A DNA stretch of 64,000 bases from Opitutus sp. GTDB taxonomy: Bacteria; Verrucomicrobiota; Verrucomicrobiia; Opitutales; Opitutaceae. The notes under the pieces are model-generated. The model was not told the DNA's origin and searched no databases. It saw nothing but the letters and a program-made list of their open reading frames with translations. The DNA lies in the NCBI GenBank assembly GCA_013821985.1, contig PNJQ01000010.1, positions 1 to 64,000 on the forward strand. Reading direction: 5' to 3'. The number at the start of each line of letters is the position of its first letter. The first letter of the stretch is position 1. Below are positions 45,551 to 52,924 of this stretch, piece after piece. The position numbers and the translations under genes were made by a program.

Positions 45551-47077
45551 ATGCCCCGCCCCCGCCCCGCCCCGTCTGCATCCGCCGCCCCCGTGCTTTC
45601 GCGCGAGGCGGCGCAACATTTCCTGGCGGCGCTGCCCGAGGCGGCCGTGCTCACCCGGAGCAAGAGTGAAGGCGGGGGCGTGGAAATCCTGTTTGCGAAC
45701 GAGCGTTTTGCCGCCCTCACCGGCTACGACGCCGCGGCGCTGACCGGGCAGAACACGCGCGTGCTGCACGGGCCGAAAACGGATTTGCTCGCCGGCCGGC
45801 CGAACTCCGCGTCGCCGTGGCCGATCGAGGCGGGTGAAAACTGGCTGCACCGCAGGGATGGCGCGCCGTTTTTCTGCAGCTGGGAATTCCGCCCGCTCGC
45901 GCCCGATCTGCTCATCGGCGTCTATCGCGACATCTCGGAGGTGCGGCGCTTTCAGGAGGCGATGATCCACTCGCAGAAGCTCGACACCGTCGGCCAGCTC
46001 GCGGGTGGCGTCGCGCACGACTTCAACAACCTGCTCTCGATCATCAACGGCTACTGCGAAATCCTCGCCGGCAAACTGGCCGCGCTGCCCGCCGCGCAGA
46101 AGGACCTGCAGGAAATCCACCGTGCCGGGCTCAAGGCCGCCGGCATCGCCCGCCAGATCCTCGAGTTCAGCCGCCGCCAGGAAACCGAGGCGCGCGCGGT
46201 GAACCCCAACACGCTGATCCGCGAGATCGGCGACATCCTGCGTCGCGTCATGGGCGATGGCGTGAAAGTCGAGCTGCGCCTCGCGTCGGACCTCGGCAAC
46301 ACGCGCATTGACCCGACGCAGTTTCAACAGGTGCTGCTCAATCTCTGTTTTAACGCCCGCGACGCGATGCCGCAGGGGGGGAAGCTTACCGTGCGCACGT
46401 TCAACCACAACGCTGATGCCGCCAGCGGCCGGTTGGCCGGCGGCAGCTATGTGGGCATTGAGGTGCGGGACACCGGCGAAGGCATGGACGAGGAGACGCG
46501 CGCGCGCGTGTTCGAACCGTTCTTCACGACCAAGCCGCACGGCACCGGCCTTGGCCTTTCGATGGCGTTGAGTGTCATCCGCGGCGCCGGCGGCGAACTC
46601 AGCCTGCGCAGCAAACGTGGCACGGGCACGACGTTCGAAATCTTCCTGCCCGAGACCGCCGAGCCCGAGCAGGTGTTCAGCACGGCCCTCCCCACCTTGC
46701 ACGGCAATCGCGGCACGGAGACGCTCTGGCTCGTCGAACCCGACGAGGTGCTGCGCAAGATGGTCAGCGGCATCCTCGCAGTCGATGGCTACCGCGTGCA
46801 CGAGCACGCGAGCATCGGCAACGCGCTCGCCTTTGCGGCCAAGGCGCCGCCGCCGCAACTCGTGTTAATGGACTGTGGCGCCACCGACGCCGGGAAGCTC
46901 GTCCACGTGCTCCTCGCCCGCAATGCGCGCCTCAAGGTGCTCGCGGTTTCAGTCGAATCGCCGGCGGCGGCTTTGGGCGAGATGTCGCCCCGCGCGCTCG
47001 GTCATTTGCCGAAGCCCTTTGCGTTGAGCACGCTCTTGCGGGCCGTGCGCGGGTTGTTGGATAATGCGGGGCGTTGA
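45551..47077 (+). CDS. hybrid sensor histidine kinase (PAS-HisKA-HATPase-receiver)
   Basis: 508 residues without membrane segments. A PAS-like sensor (about 18-130, EILFANERFAALTGYDAAAL) is followed by a HisKA domain with His156 in GGVAHDFNNLLS. The HATPase follows (NLCFNARDAM, DTGEGMDEETRARVFEPFF, TGLGLSMAL). A C-terminal receiver (about 395-505) has acidic VEPDE, the Asp in LVLMDCGA, and LPKPF. It is a cytosolic hybrid kinase with no adjacent response regulator. The ATG at 45551 is used; a TTG at 45524 is possible. It overlaps the next gene by 4 nt. Confidence 0.92.
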   Translation: MPRPRPAPSASAAPVLSREAAQHFLAALPEAAVLTRSKSEGGGVEILFANERFAALTGYDAAALTGQNTRVLHGPKTDLLAGRPNSASPWPIEAGENWLHRRDGAPFFCSWEFRPLAPDLLIGVYRDISEVRRFQEAMIHSQKLDTVGQLAGGVAHDFNNLLSIINGYCEILAGKLAALPAAQKDLQEIHRAGLKAAGIARQILEFSRRQETEARAVNPNTLIREIGDILRRVMGDGVKVELRLASDLGNTRIDPTQFQQVLLNLCFNARDAMPQGGKLTVRTFNHNADAASGRLAGGSYVGIEVRDTGEGMDEETRARVFEPFFTTKPHGTGLGLSMALSVIRGAGGELSLRSKRGTGTTFEIFLPETAEPEQVFSTALPTLHGNRGTETLWLVEPDEVLRKMVSGILAVDGYRVHEHASIGNALAFAAKAPPPQLVLMDCGATDAGKLVHVLLARNARLKVLAVSVESPAAALGEMSPRALGHLPKPFALSTLLRAVRGLLDNAGR

Positions 47078-47985
47078 AGATCCTGCTGACAGGCGCGTCG
47101 GGGTTGGTCGGCTCGGCGTTCGCGCGACTCGCGTCCGCGTCCGGCCATGAAGTGTTCGGCGTCGTGGGACGCTGGAGCGAAATTGTGTTCGGCGTCACCG
47201 GCCTGCTCGCACGCGACCTGAGCGATCCCGCGCAGGCGCAAGCGCTCGTCCAGGGCATCCACCCCGCATGCATCATTAACGCTGCGGCGATTTCCGAACC
47301 GGCCGCCTGCGAGGCCGATCCCGCGCGCTCGCAGCAGGTGAATGTGGACTTTCCCGTCGCCCTCGCCGTCGTGGCGGCGCAGGCACGCGTGCGGTTGATT
47401 CATTTGTCCTCGGAGCAGGTGTTCGATGGCGAAAGTGCGCCGTATCGACCGGGCGACGCGGTTCGGCCGCTGAACCTCTACGGCCGGCAAAAGGCGGAAG
47501 CGGAGGCGCGGGTGCTCGCGGCCGACAAACACGCCGCCGTGGTGCGGTTGCCGCTGCTCTTCGGCAACAGCCTCACCGGCCGGCGCAGCGTCCACGAGAA
47601 ATTCTTCGAGCTATGGGCCGCCGGAAAGACCGCCGGCCTCTTCGTCGATGAGCGTCGCCAAGTCTGCTCGGCAGCAAGCGTCGCCGCGATGCTGCTGGCG
47701 TTGGCGGCGCGCCGCGATTTGCACGGGATCTTTCACTGGGCGGGCGCAGAAAGTGTGTCGCGCCATGAGATGGGACAGGCGATCTGCCGCCAATTCGGCG
47801 TGGACGAAAAATGGATCCGCGCGCAACGCCGCGCGGAGTTGCCGGAGTTTGCCGCCAAGCGTCCGCGCGATCTCTCGCTCGACTGCGCGCCGCTCGACCG
47901 CGAACTCGGCCTGCCGCGGGAAAAATTCGCGGAGGCGATCACGCAGCTCGTGCGCCCCGCGTGGGCGCGGGAGCTGGAGTTGTAG
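47074..47985 (+). CDS. RmlD-like NAD(P)-dependent sugar reductase (dTDP-4-dehydrorhamnose reductase family)
   Basis: 303 residues of an extended SDR fold with LLTGASGLVGSAFARL (about 4-19), NAAAISEPAACEADP, LSSEQVFDGESAPYRP, LYGRQKAEAEARVL (Y-x-x-x-K active-site pair) and a RmlD-type C-terminus. The TTG start at 47074 lies in the stop of the kinase gene (TTGA overlap) and is supported because the GxxGxxG motif begins only 6 residues later. No other dTDP-rhamnose gene is nearby, so the substrate is open. Its stop codon lies inside a REP-like repeat. Confidence 0.88.
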   Translation: MKILLTGASGLVGSAFARLASASGHEVFGVVGRWSEIVFGVTGLLARDLSDPAQAQALVQGIHPACIINAAAISEPAACEADPARSQQVNVDFPVALAVVAAQARVRLIHLSSEQVFDGESAPYRPGDAVRPLNLYGRQKAEAEARVLAADKHAAVVRLPLLFGNSLTGRRSVHEKFFELWAAGKTAGLFVDERRQVCSAASVAAMLLALAARRDLHGIFHWAGAESVSRHEMGQAICRQFGVDEKWIRAQRRAELPEFAAKRPRDLSLDCAPLDRELGLPREKFAEAITQLVRPAWARELEL

Positions 47986-48003
47986 GAGCCGACTTGCAGG
48001 CGA
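47982..48003 (+). repeat. REP-like unit (GTAGGAGCC type)
   Basis: This 22-nt unit differs by only two bases from the unit at 48835-48856, with the same GTAGGAGCC and CTTGCAGGCGA parts. It overlaps the stop codon of the RmlD-like gene: the TAG at 47983-47985 is the TAG of GTAGGAGCC. Confidence 0.6.
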
Positions 48004-48092
48004 GGCGAAGCGAGAGCCGCGCCTCCGCCTGGCCCGGCCTCTTCACCTCACGCCTTGCCGTTCGACGCCTGGCGTGGTTTCGCTGTCGGACG

Positions 48093-48815
48093 ATGAATCT
48101 GCACGTCTTGCCCGTCCGCACCGCCGGGGCCGCTGAGAACATGGCGATCGATTTTCTGCTGCTGCAGCGTTACCCGGACGCGGGCGCGCCGCGGTTTCGG
48201 CATTATGAGTGGCGCGGGCCGGCCTTCACGTTTGGATTTTCGCAGAAGATCGCGTTCGTGCGCGAGAAACTCGCCGCGGACTTACCCGTGGACCTGTGCC
48301 GGCGTCCGACGGGCGGGGGCATCGTCGATCATCGCAACGACTGGACCTACGCGCTCGTCATCCCGCGCGGTCACGCGCTCGAGGAGGCGCGCGCGACGCA
48401 GTCATATCGCTCCGTGCATGAGGCGTTGACCGACACGCTCGTCGCGTTCGGTCAGCCGGCGGAATTGAAGGCAGCATGCGAGCCGCCGGCCGAGGGCGAG
48501 GAGTGTGCGCCGGTCGGGCCGGGCGTGTGTTTTCAACGCGCGGAATTATTCGACGTCGTGAACCGGACCACCGGCGCGAAGATCGCGGGCGCGGCGCAGA
48601 AGCGGAACAAGCACGGCCTGCTCTTCCAGGGTTCGATCGAGAAAGGCAGCGTCGCTGCGCTCGATTGGGATGAATTCGGCGTGCGCTTCGCCGCGGCGCT
48701 CGCGCGCTCACTCGGTGGGGAATCGACGGAGACGCCGTGGCCGGAATTGCACGAGGACGAGCTCAGCGGGTTGATTGAGCGTTATTCGTCGCCGGAGTGG
48801 ATCGAGTATCGGTGA
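48093..48815 (+). CDS. lipoate-protein ligase / octanoyltransferase family protein
   Basis: 240 residues of the biotin/lipoate A/B ligase fold: NMAIDFLLLQRYPDAGAPR, the hallmark RPTGGGIVDHRNDWTYALV and GAKIAGAAQKRNKHGLLFQG with the conserved Lys in the acyl-binding loop. Such enzymes attach lipoyl or octanoyl groups to E2/GcvH domains. It is shorter than full LplA and lacks the accessory domain, so an LipM/LipL-type transferase is possible. The ATG at 48093 is the first start consistent with the family. REP-like units flank it on both sides. Confidence 0.85.
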   Translation: MNLHVLPVRTAGAAENMAIDFLLLQRYPDAGAPRFRHYEWRGPAFTFGFSQKIAFVREKLAADLPVDLCRRPTGGGIVDHRNDWTYALVIPRGHALEEARATQSYRSVHEALTDTLVAFGQPAELKAACEPPAEGEECAPVGPGVCFQRAELFDVVNRTTGAKIAGAAQKRNKHGLLFQGSIEKGSVAALDWDEFGVRFAAALARSLGGESTETPWPELHEDELSGLIERYSSPEWIEYR

Positions 48816-48834
48816 GGGCGGCTCGCACCGTGTT

Positions 48835-48908
48835 GTAGGAGCCTGCTTGCAGGCGAAAAAAATGGGCAGCCGCGGCACACGCTTCGTATCGCCTGCAAGC
48901 AGGCTCCT
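48835..48908. repeat. inverted pair of REP-like units (BIME-like)
   Basis: A unit at 48835-48856 (GTAGGAGCCTGCTTGCAGGC + GA) and its inverse at 48889-48908 are complementary over 20 bp and enclose 32 nt. Each unit contains a small hairpin GCCTGC-TT-GCAGGC. The layout is that of bacterial interspersed mosaic elements; the sequence resembles the Pseudomonas REP consensus in form. No RAYT transposase is in the window. Confidence 0.7.
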
Positions 48909-49062
48909 CCAAAAATCACCGGCCGCATCGCGCGCCGCCCGCGCGGTCCCCTTCCCGCGCGTCGTGCCCGCTGCGCGGCTCGCCGGAGTTTGCGCTGACT
49001 TCGTCGCTTTCGGCCGAGCCGGGCTTTGACTCCCACGCGGGCTTCCGTTGTGCTCGTCGGTC

Positions 49063-51210
49063 ATGACACCCCGTCGCGTTGTTGCGTTCTTCGTTACGCT
49101 GGCGCTCGCCTTGGCCGCTTTCGCGGCCGATAAGCGCCCCATCACCCCGCAGGACCTCTGGGCCATCAAGCGCCTCGGCAGTCCCGAGCTTTCGCCCGAC
49201 GGCAAAACCGTCGTCTTCACCGTTCAGGAATGGTCGATCGAGAAAAACAAAAGCACGCAAAATCTCTGGCTCGCCGACGTCGCGAGCGGTGAGGTGCGCC
49301 GCCTGACGACCGCGCTCACAAGCGACGGCTCGCCGACGTGGAGCCCCGACGGCTCCCGCATCGCGTTCACGTCGAAACGCGGCGAGGACGAAGTCGGCGC
49401 GCTCTACGTCATCCCCGTCGGTGGCGGTGAAGCTGAGAAAGTCCTCGAGCTGCCCTACTCCGTCGGTAACCCGAAGTGGATGCCGGATGGCAAGAGTCTC
49501 GTCGTCTCCACCACGGTCATCCCCGAACTCGCGGGCAAAATGGGCGCGGACGATCTCGCGGCGATGAAGAAGGAGATCAAGCGCCGCAAAGATTCGAAGA
49601 TGACCGCGAAGGTCACCGAGGATCGCCAATACCGCTACTTCGACCAGTGGCTGACCGACAACCTCGCGCACCGCTTGTTGCTCGTCGATGTTGCCGCGAA
49701 GAGCTTCAAGGACCTCACCCCCGAGCAGAAGGAACTGTTCCAGACCAGCGGCTCGGTGAACTACGACATCGCACCCGACGGCAAGACGATCGTGCTCGGC
49801 GTGAACAACACGCCGCGCCCCTACTCGTCCTTCCTTAATGTCGATTTGATGCTCATCACCGTCGATGGTTCGGCCCCGATCAAGAACCTCACGCCGGAAA
49901 ACAAGGCCGACGACGACAACCCGAAGTTCACGCCCGACGGCCAGGCGATCGTCTATAGCCGGCAAGACATCCCCTACGGCAACGGCGAATTCGAGAAACT
50001 CTGGCGCCACGATCTTGCGACCGGAAAAAATTCCCCGATCAACGAATCGCTCGACTACGCGCTCGGCAACCCGGAGTTTTCCGCCGACGGCAAAACGCTC
50101 TGGCTCACGGCCGAGGAGCGCGGCGTCGTCCCGGTGTTCAAGCTCAACGCCGACGGCACGGGCATGACGGCGGTCTATAAGCAGGGCTCGTCCTCGCAGC
50201 TCAACGTGCGCGGCAACACCGCCGTGTTTCTCAACGACACGACCAGCCGCCCGAATGAAGTCTTCGTCCTCGACGTCGCGACGGGCCAGGCCCGCCAGCT
50301 CACGAAGATCAACGACGCCTTCATCGCGCAACTCGATCTCGGCAAGGTCGAGAGCTACACCTTCAAGGGCGCGGCCGGCGACGACGTGCAGGGCTGGCTC
50401 GTGTTGCCCCCCGGCTACGACGCCTCGAAGCAATACCCGTTGCTGCAACTCCTCCACGGCGGCCCGCACACGATGATCTCCGACAGCTGGAGCTACCGCT
50501 GGAACATCCACGTCTTCGCCGCGCCCGGCTACATCACCACGTGGGTGAACCGCCACGGCTCGACCGGCTTCGGCGAAAAATTCTCGCAGAGCATCCTCAA
50601 CGAGTGGGGCGTCAAGCCGCTCGAGGACATTCTCAAGGCGACCGACCACCTGATGCAGCGCTTCCCGAACATTGACGGCAAGCGTCTCGCTGCCGCGGGC
50701 GGCAGTTACGGCGGCTACATGGCCGCGTGGATCGCGGGCCACACCGACCGCTTTGCCGCGCTGATTAACCACGCCGGCGTGAACGATTTCATCACGCAAT
50801 ACGGCGCGGACGTCACGCCGTTCGGCTTCACGCAGGTGCTCGGCGGCACGCCGTGGGAAAATCCGGAAGGTATGCAGAAGAACAACCCGACCTTCTACGC
50901 CAAGAACTTCAAGACGCCGATGTTGATCATCCACGGTCAGCTCGACTACCGCGTCCCCTACGTCAACGGCACCGCGCTCTACGCGATCTATCAGGCGATG
51001 GGCATTCCCTCGCGCCTCGTGATTTTCCCGAACGAAAACCACTGGGTCCTCACGCCGCAGAACGCGATCTACTGGCACTGGGAAATGCAGAGTTGGCTCG
51101 AACGCTACCTCGGCGGCAAGCCGGCGCTGGAAAAGCCGGACTTCGAAAACTGGGGGAAGAAGAAGGACGACAAAAAGACCGACGAAGCCAAGCCCGAGGA
51201 GAAAAAGTGA
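49063..51210 (+). CDS. S9 family (prolyl oligopeptidase/acylaminoacyl-type) serine peptidase
   Basis: A 715-residue exported enzyme: signal peptide about 1-21, then a beta-propeller with TolB/DPP-type repeats (SPDGKTVVFTVQEW, SPDGSRIAFTSKRGEDEV, TPDGQAIVYSR). The C-terminal alpha/beta hydrolase domain has Ser548 in GGSYGGYMAAW, Asp628 in HGQLDYRVPY and His660 in NENHWV. The Lys/Glu-rich tail (KKKDDKKTDEAKPEEKK) is unusual. It probably degrades peptides outside the cytoplasm. The ATG at 49063 starts the signal peptide. Confidence 0.93.
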   Translation: MTPRRVVAFFVTLALALAAFAADKRPITPQDLWAIKRLGSPELSPDGKTVVFTVQEWSIEKNKSTQNLWLADVASGEVRRLTTALTSDGSPTWSPDGSRIAFTSKRGEDEVGALYVIPVGGGEAEKVLELPYSVGNPKWMPDGKSLVVSTTVIPELAGKMGADDLAAMKKEIKRRKDSKMTAKVTEDRQYRYFDQWLTDNLAHRLLLVDVAAKSFKDLTPEQKELFQTSGSVNYDIAPDGKTIVLGVNNTPRPYSSFLNVDLMLITVDGSAPIKNLTPENKADDDNPKFTPDGQAIVYSRQDIPYGNGEFEKLWRHDLATGKNSPINESLDYALGNPEFSADGKTLWLTAEERGVVPVFKLNADGTGMTAVYKQGSSSQLNVRGNTAVFLNDTTSRPNEVFVLDVATGQARQLTKINDAFIAQLDLGKVESYTFKGAAGDDVQGWLVLPPGYDASKQYPLLQLLHGGPHTMISDSWSYRWNIHVFAAPGYITTWVNRHGSTGFGEKFSQSILNEWGVKPLEDILKATDHLMQRFPNIDGKRLAAAGGSYGGYMAAWIAGHTDRFAALINHAGVNDFITQYGADVTPFGFTQVLGGTPWENPEGMQKNNPTFYAKNFKTPMLIIHGQLDYRVPYVNGTALYAIYQAMGIPSRLVIFPNENHWVLTPQNAIYWHWEMQSWLERYLGGKPALEKPDFENWGKKKDDKKTDEAKPEEKK

Positions 51211-51382
51211 AGGTAGGGCGCGCACGGAGTGCGCGCCGCTTCCTCACCGGCTCAATCCGGAGCGACCACGAAAGAAAGCCCAGAGCGCTCTTAAGTTTCC
51301 CGAAGCTGCGGCCGAAACGCCGCGGCTTTTTTGTCGGCTGCATCCACGCGAATGCTGCGGATGCCGCACGCGGACACTCTTC

Positions 51383-51524
51383 TTTTCGCCACGGATTACA
51401 CGGATGGCACGGATGACTCGGATAAACAGAAGGAGTGGAAAACTCGAACTGAGCCCGTCTTCAGTTCAAGCCCGCGAGCGCGGCGCGGCCATCCGTGATC
51501 ATCCGTGCCATTCGTGGCGAAAAA
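51383..51524. repeat. CACGGAT-unit inverted repeat
   Basis: The left arm (51383-51416) begins TTTTCGCCACGGATTACACG and contains two more GGCACGGATG-type units. The right arm (51490-51524), read on the other strand, begins TTTTCGCCACGAATGGCACG. The arms are mostly complementary and enclose about 73 nt. Each arm is itself a short tandem of CACGGAT-like units about 10 nt apart. Confidence 0.6.
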
Positions 51525-51568
51525 TTCCGGCCCGAACGCCGCACTGCCTTCGCCTCCGCCAACAAAGC

Positions 51569-51600
51569 GGCACCGGCGGTTGGCACCGGTGCCTTTCTTT
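51569..51600. terminator. hairpin terminator upstream of the PEP-CTERM gene end
   Basis: GGCACCGG ... CCGGTGCC, 8-bp perfect stem with a 9-nt loop, followed on the plus strand by TTTCTTT. It lies between the convergent S9 peptidase and PEP-CTERM genes and could serve both directions. Confidence 0.6.
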
Positions 51601-51633
51601 AGCGTCCGAACGGCGCGCGTTCGCGCCGGGGAG

Positions 51634-52638
51634 TTAGCGCATAGTTGCGTTGTTTAATGCGCGGCGCCGCCACAGGGCGGTGAGCAGCGCAAGGGAGCCG
51701 AAAGTGAGCGCCACCGTCGCGGGCTCGGGCACGGCCACGAGGCCGAGGTTTGCGTCCGACCACGAGGAGTTGGTGTAGGTCGCGAGGACGAAGTCGTCGT
51801 TGCCGGCCGCGCCGTCGAAGTTGAAGCCGGACGGCCCGATGTAGCTCCACGTCGTGCTCTGGCCGGTGAAACCGGGATTCGCGGGCGAATAGATGTCAAC
51901 CGTGAGATTGCTCAACACCGCGCCGGAGCCCGCGCTCTTTTGCACGATGGCCTGCGCGTCGTCGGGTTCCGTGACGCCGTTGGCCTGGAGGAATGCCATC
52001 GGCAGATAGGCGTAGAACGACGCGGTCTGGCCGTTGATGCCGTCGGCGTTCACGCCCGCGAAAAAGTTGGTGCCGGAGTAATTCGCCAGCGGACTGACAT
52101 CATCCCAAAACATGCCCGTCTGAAAGACCGTGCCCTGAAAGTTGTGCGACGAGCCGGTGACGATCATCAGGCCGAACGAACTGAGCAGCGTGCTGCTCGT
52201 CGGATCCGAGGCGGAAGCGCCGGGGTTCACGAGGTTGGTCGTGAGCGAGAGCGTGCCGGTGCTGGAGTTGTAGGCGTAGGCCGTGAGCGGGCCACCGGTG
52301 TAGGCAATGTAGTCCGGTCGCGCGGTGAGGCCGGTGAATGCGAGCGTGATCGACGTGCCCGCGGCCATGGCGGACGAAAGGTTGTATTGCGAAGTCGCGC
52401 CGGTGGGCGTGGACGTATTGACGAGGCCGAAGACGAACGTGTTCGAGTCGGGCTGCGCGGTGCCGTAGTAAATGCCGTTCGGGGAGCCGCTCGCGAGCAG
52501 CGAGCCGGCCGAGGCTGTGCCGGCAAAGCTGCCGCCACTGCCCCAGAGCGAGCTGCCCACGTTGAACGTTTGCGCGCCCAATCCGCCAACCAGCGCCAAC
52601 GCGGAGAGGAGTCCCGTCACCGCACGAAGGATCTTCAT
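51634..52638 (-). CDS. PEP-CTERM sorted secreted protein, 334 aa
   Basis: Signal peptide about 1-22, then a Ser/Thr/Gly/Asn-rich beta-type region without recognised domains. The sorting tail is VAVPEPATVALTFGSLALLTA followed by LWRRRALNNATMR. This is the standard PEP motif, hydrophobic helix and Arg cluster recognised by exosortase. It shares no evident domain with the PEP-CTERM protein at 35526 apart from the tail. The function is unknown; extracellular-matrix or surface delivery is the general role of such proteins. Confidence 0.87.
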   Translation of the reverse strand: MKILRAVTGLLSALALVGGLGAQTFNVGSSLWGSGGSFAGTASAGSLLASGSPNGIYYGTAQPDSNTFVFGLVNTSTPTGATSQYNLSSAMAAGTSITLAFTGLTARPDYIAYTGGPLTAYAYNSSTGTLSLTTNLVNPGASASDPTSSTLLSSFGLMIVTGSSHNFQGTVFQTGMFWDDVSPLANYSGTNFFAGVNADGINGQTASFYAYLPMAFLQANGVTEPDDAQAIVQKSAGSGAVLSNLTVDIYSPANPGFTGQSTTWSYIGPSGFNFDGAAGNDDFVLATYTNSSWSDANLGLVAVPEPATVALTFGSLALLTALWRRRALNNATMR

Positions 52639-52731
52639 GGGCCGATTATCCTCCCGTTTTCGCTCCCGGCTACGCGCCCATTGCCATGAAATTTTCAGCG
52701 CAACCGATGCGCAGCCCGGCGAAGGACTTTG

Positions 52732-52849
52732 TCACCACGATTCCACGGAGGGCACGGATAACGGGAAGAAACCGGAATCGAGACGGCCCAGCCCGGAATG
52801 CACGGACAGGCGGCACCCCTCCGTGATCACCCCGTGCAATCAGGGGCAA
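52732..52849. repeat. degenerate CACGGA-unit inverted repeat
   Basis: Upstream of the second PEP-CTERM gene, the left arm (CACGATTCCACGGAGGGCAC and on, 52734-52758) and the right arm (CCCCTCCGTGATCACCCCGT region, 52816-52846) are partly complementary and share the CACGGA unit with the element at 51.4 kb. The match is weaker than in the other two copies. Confidence 0.4.
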
Positions 52850-52924
52850 ATAATCGGTTGTGTGGTCGCGTGGCTCCGCCGACGCGAGCCGATCGATCGA
52901 TTCGTCGCCGACCGGTCTGACTCG

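Larger units (their letters stand above)
51211..51633. other. intergenic region with a long imperfect inverted repeat
   Basis: This 423-nt spacer between convergent genes contains no gene. It holds a long inverted repeat (listed separately) and a terminator hairpin at 51569-51600. The stretch just after the S9 peptidase gene (51211-51380) shows nothing recognisable. Confidence 0.5.

Noticed and set aside
44549-46858. upstream extension of the TauE-type permease frame
   Set aside because: The extension covers the histidine kinase gene on the other strand; the permease begins with its signature at the ATG at 45316.
48835-48908. insertion sequence ends
   Set aside because: Only 32 nt lie between the arms and no transposase is present, so a REP-like element fits better.
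48916-51225. 769-residue open frame on the minus strand
   Set aside because: It lies opposite the complete S9 peptidase gene with its conserved catalytic triad; the composition is shadow-like.
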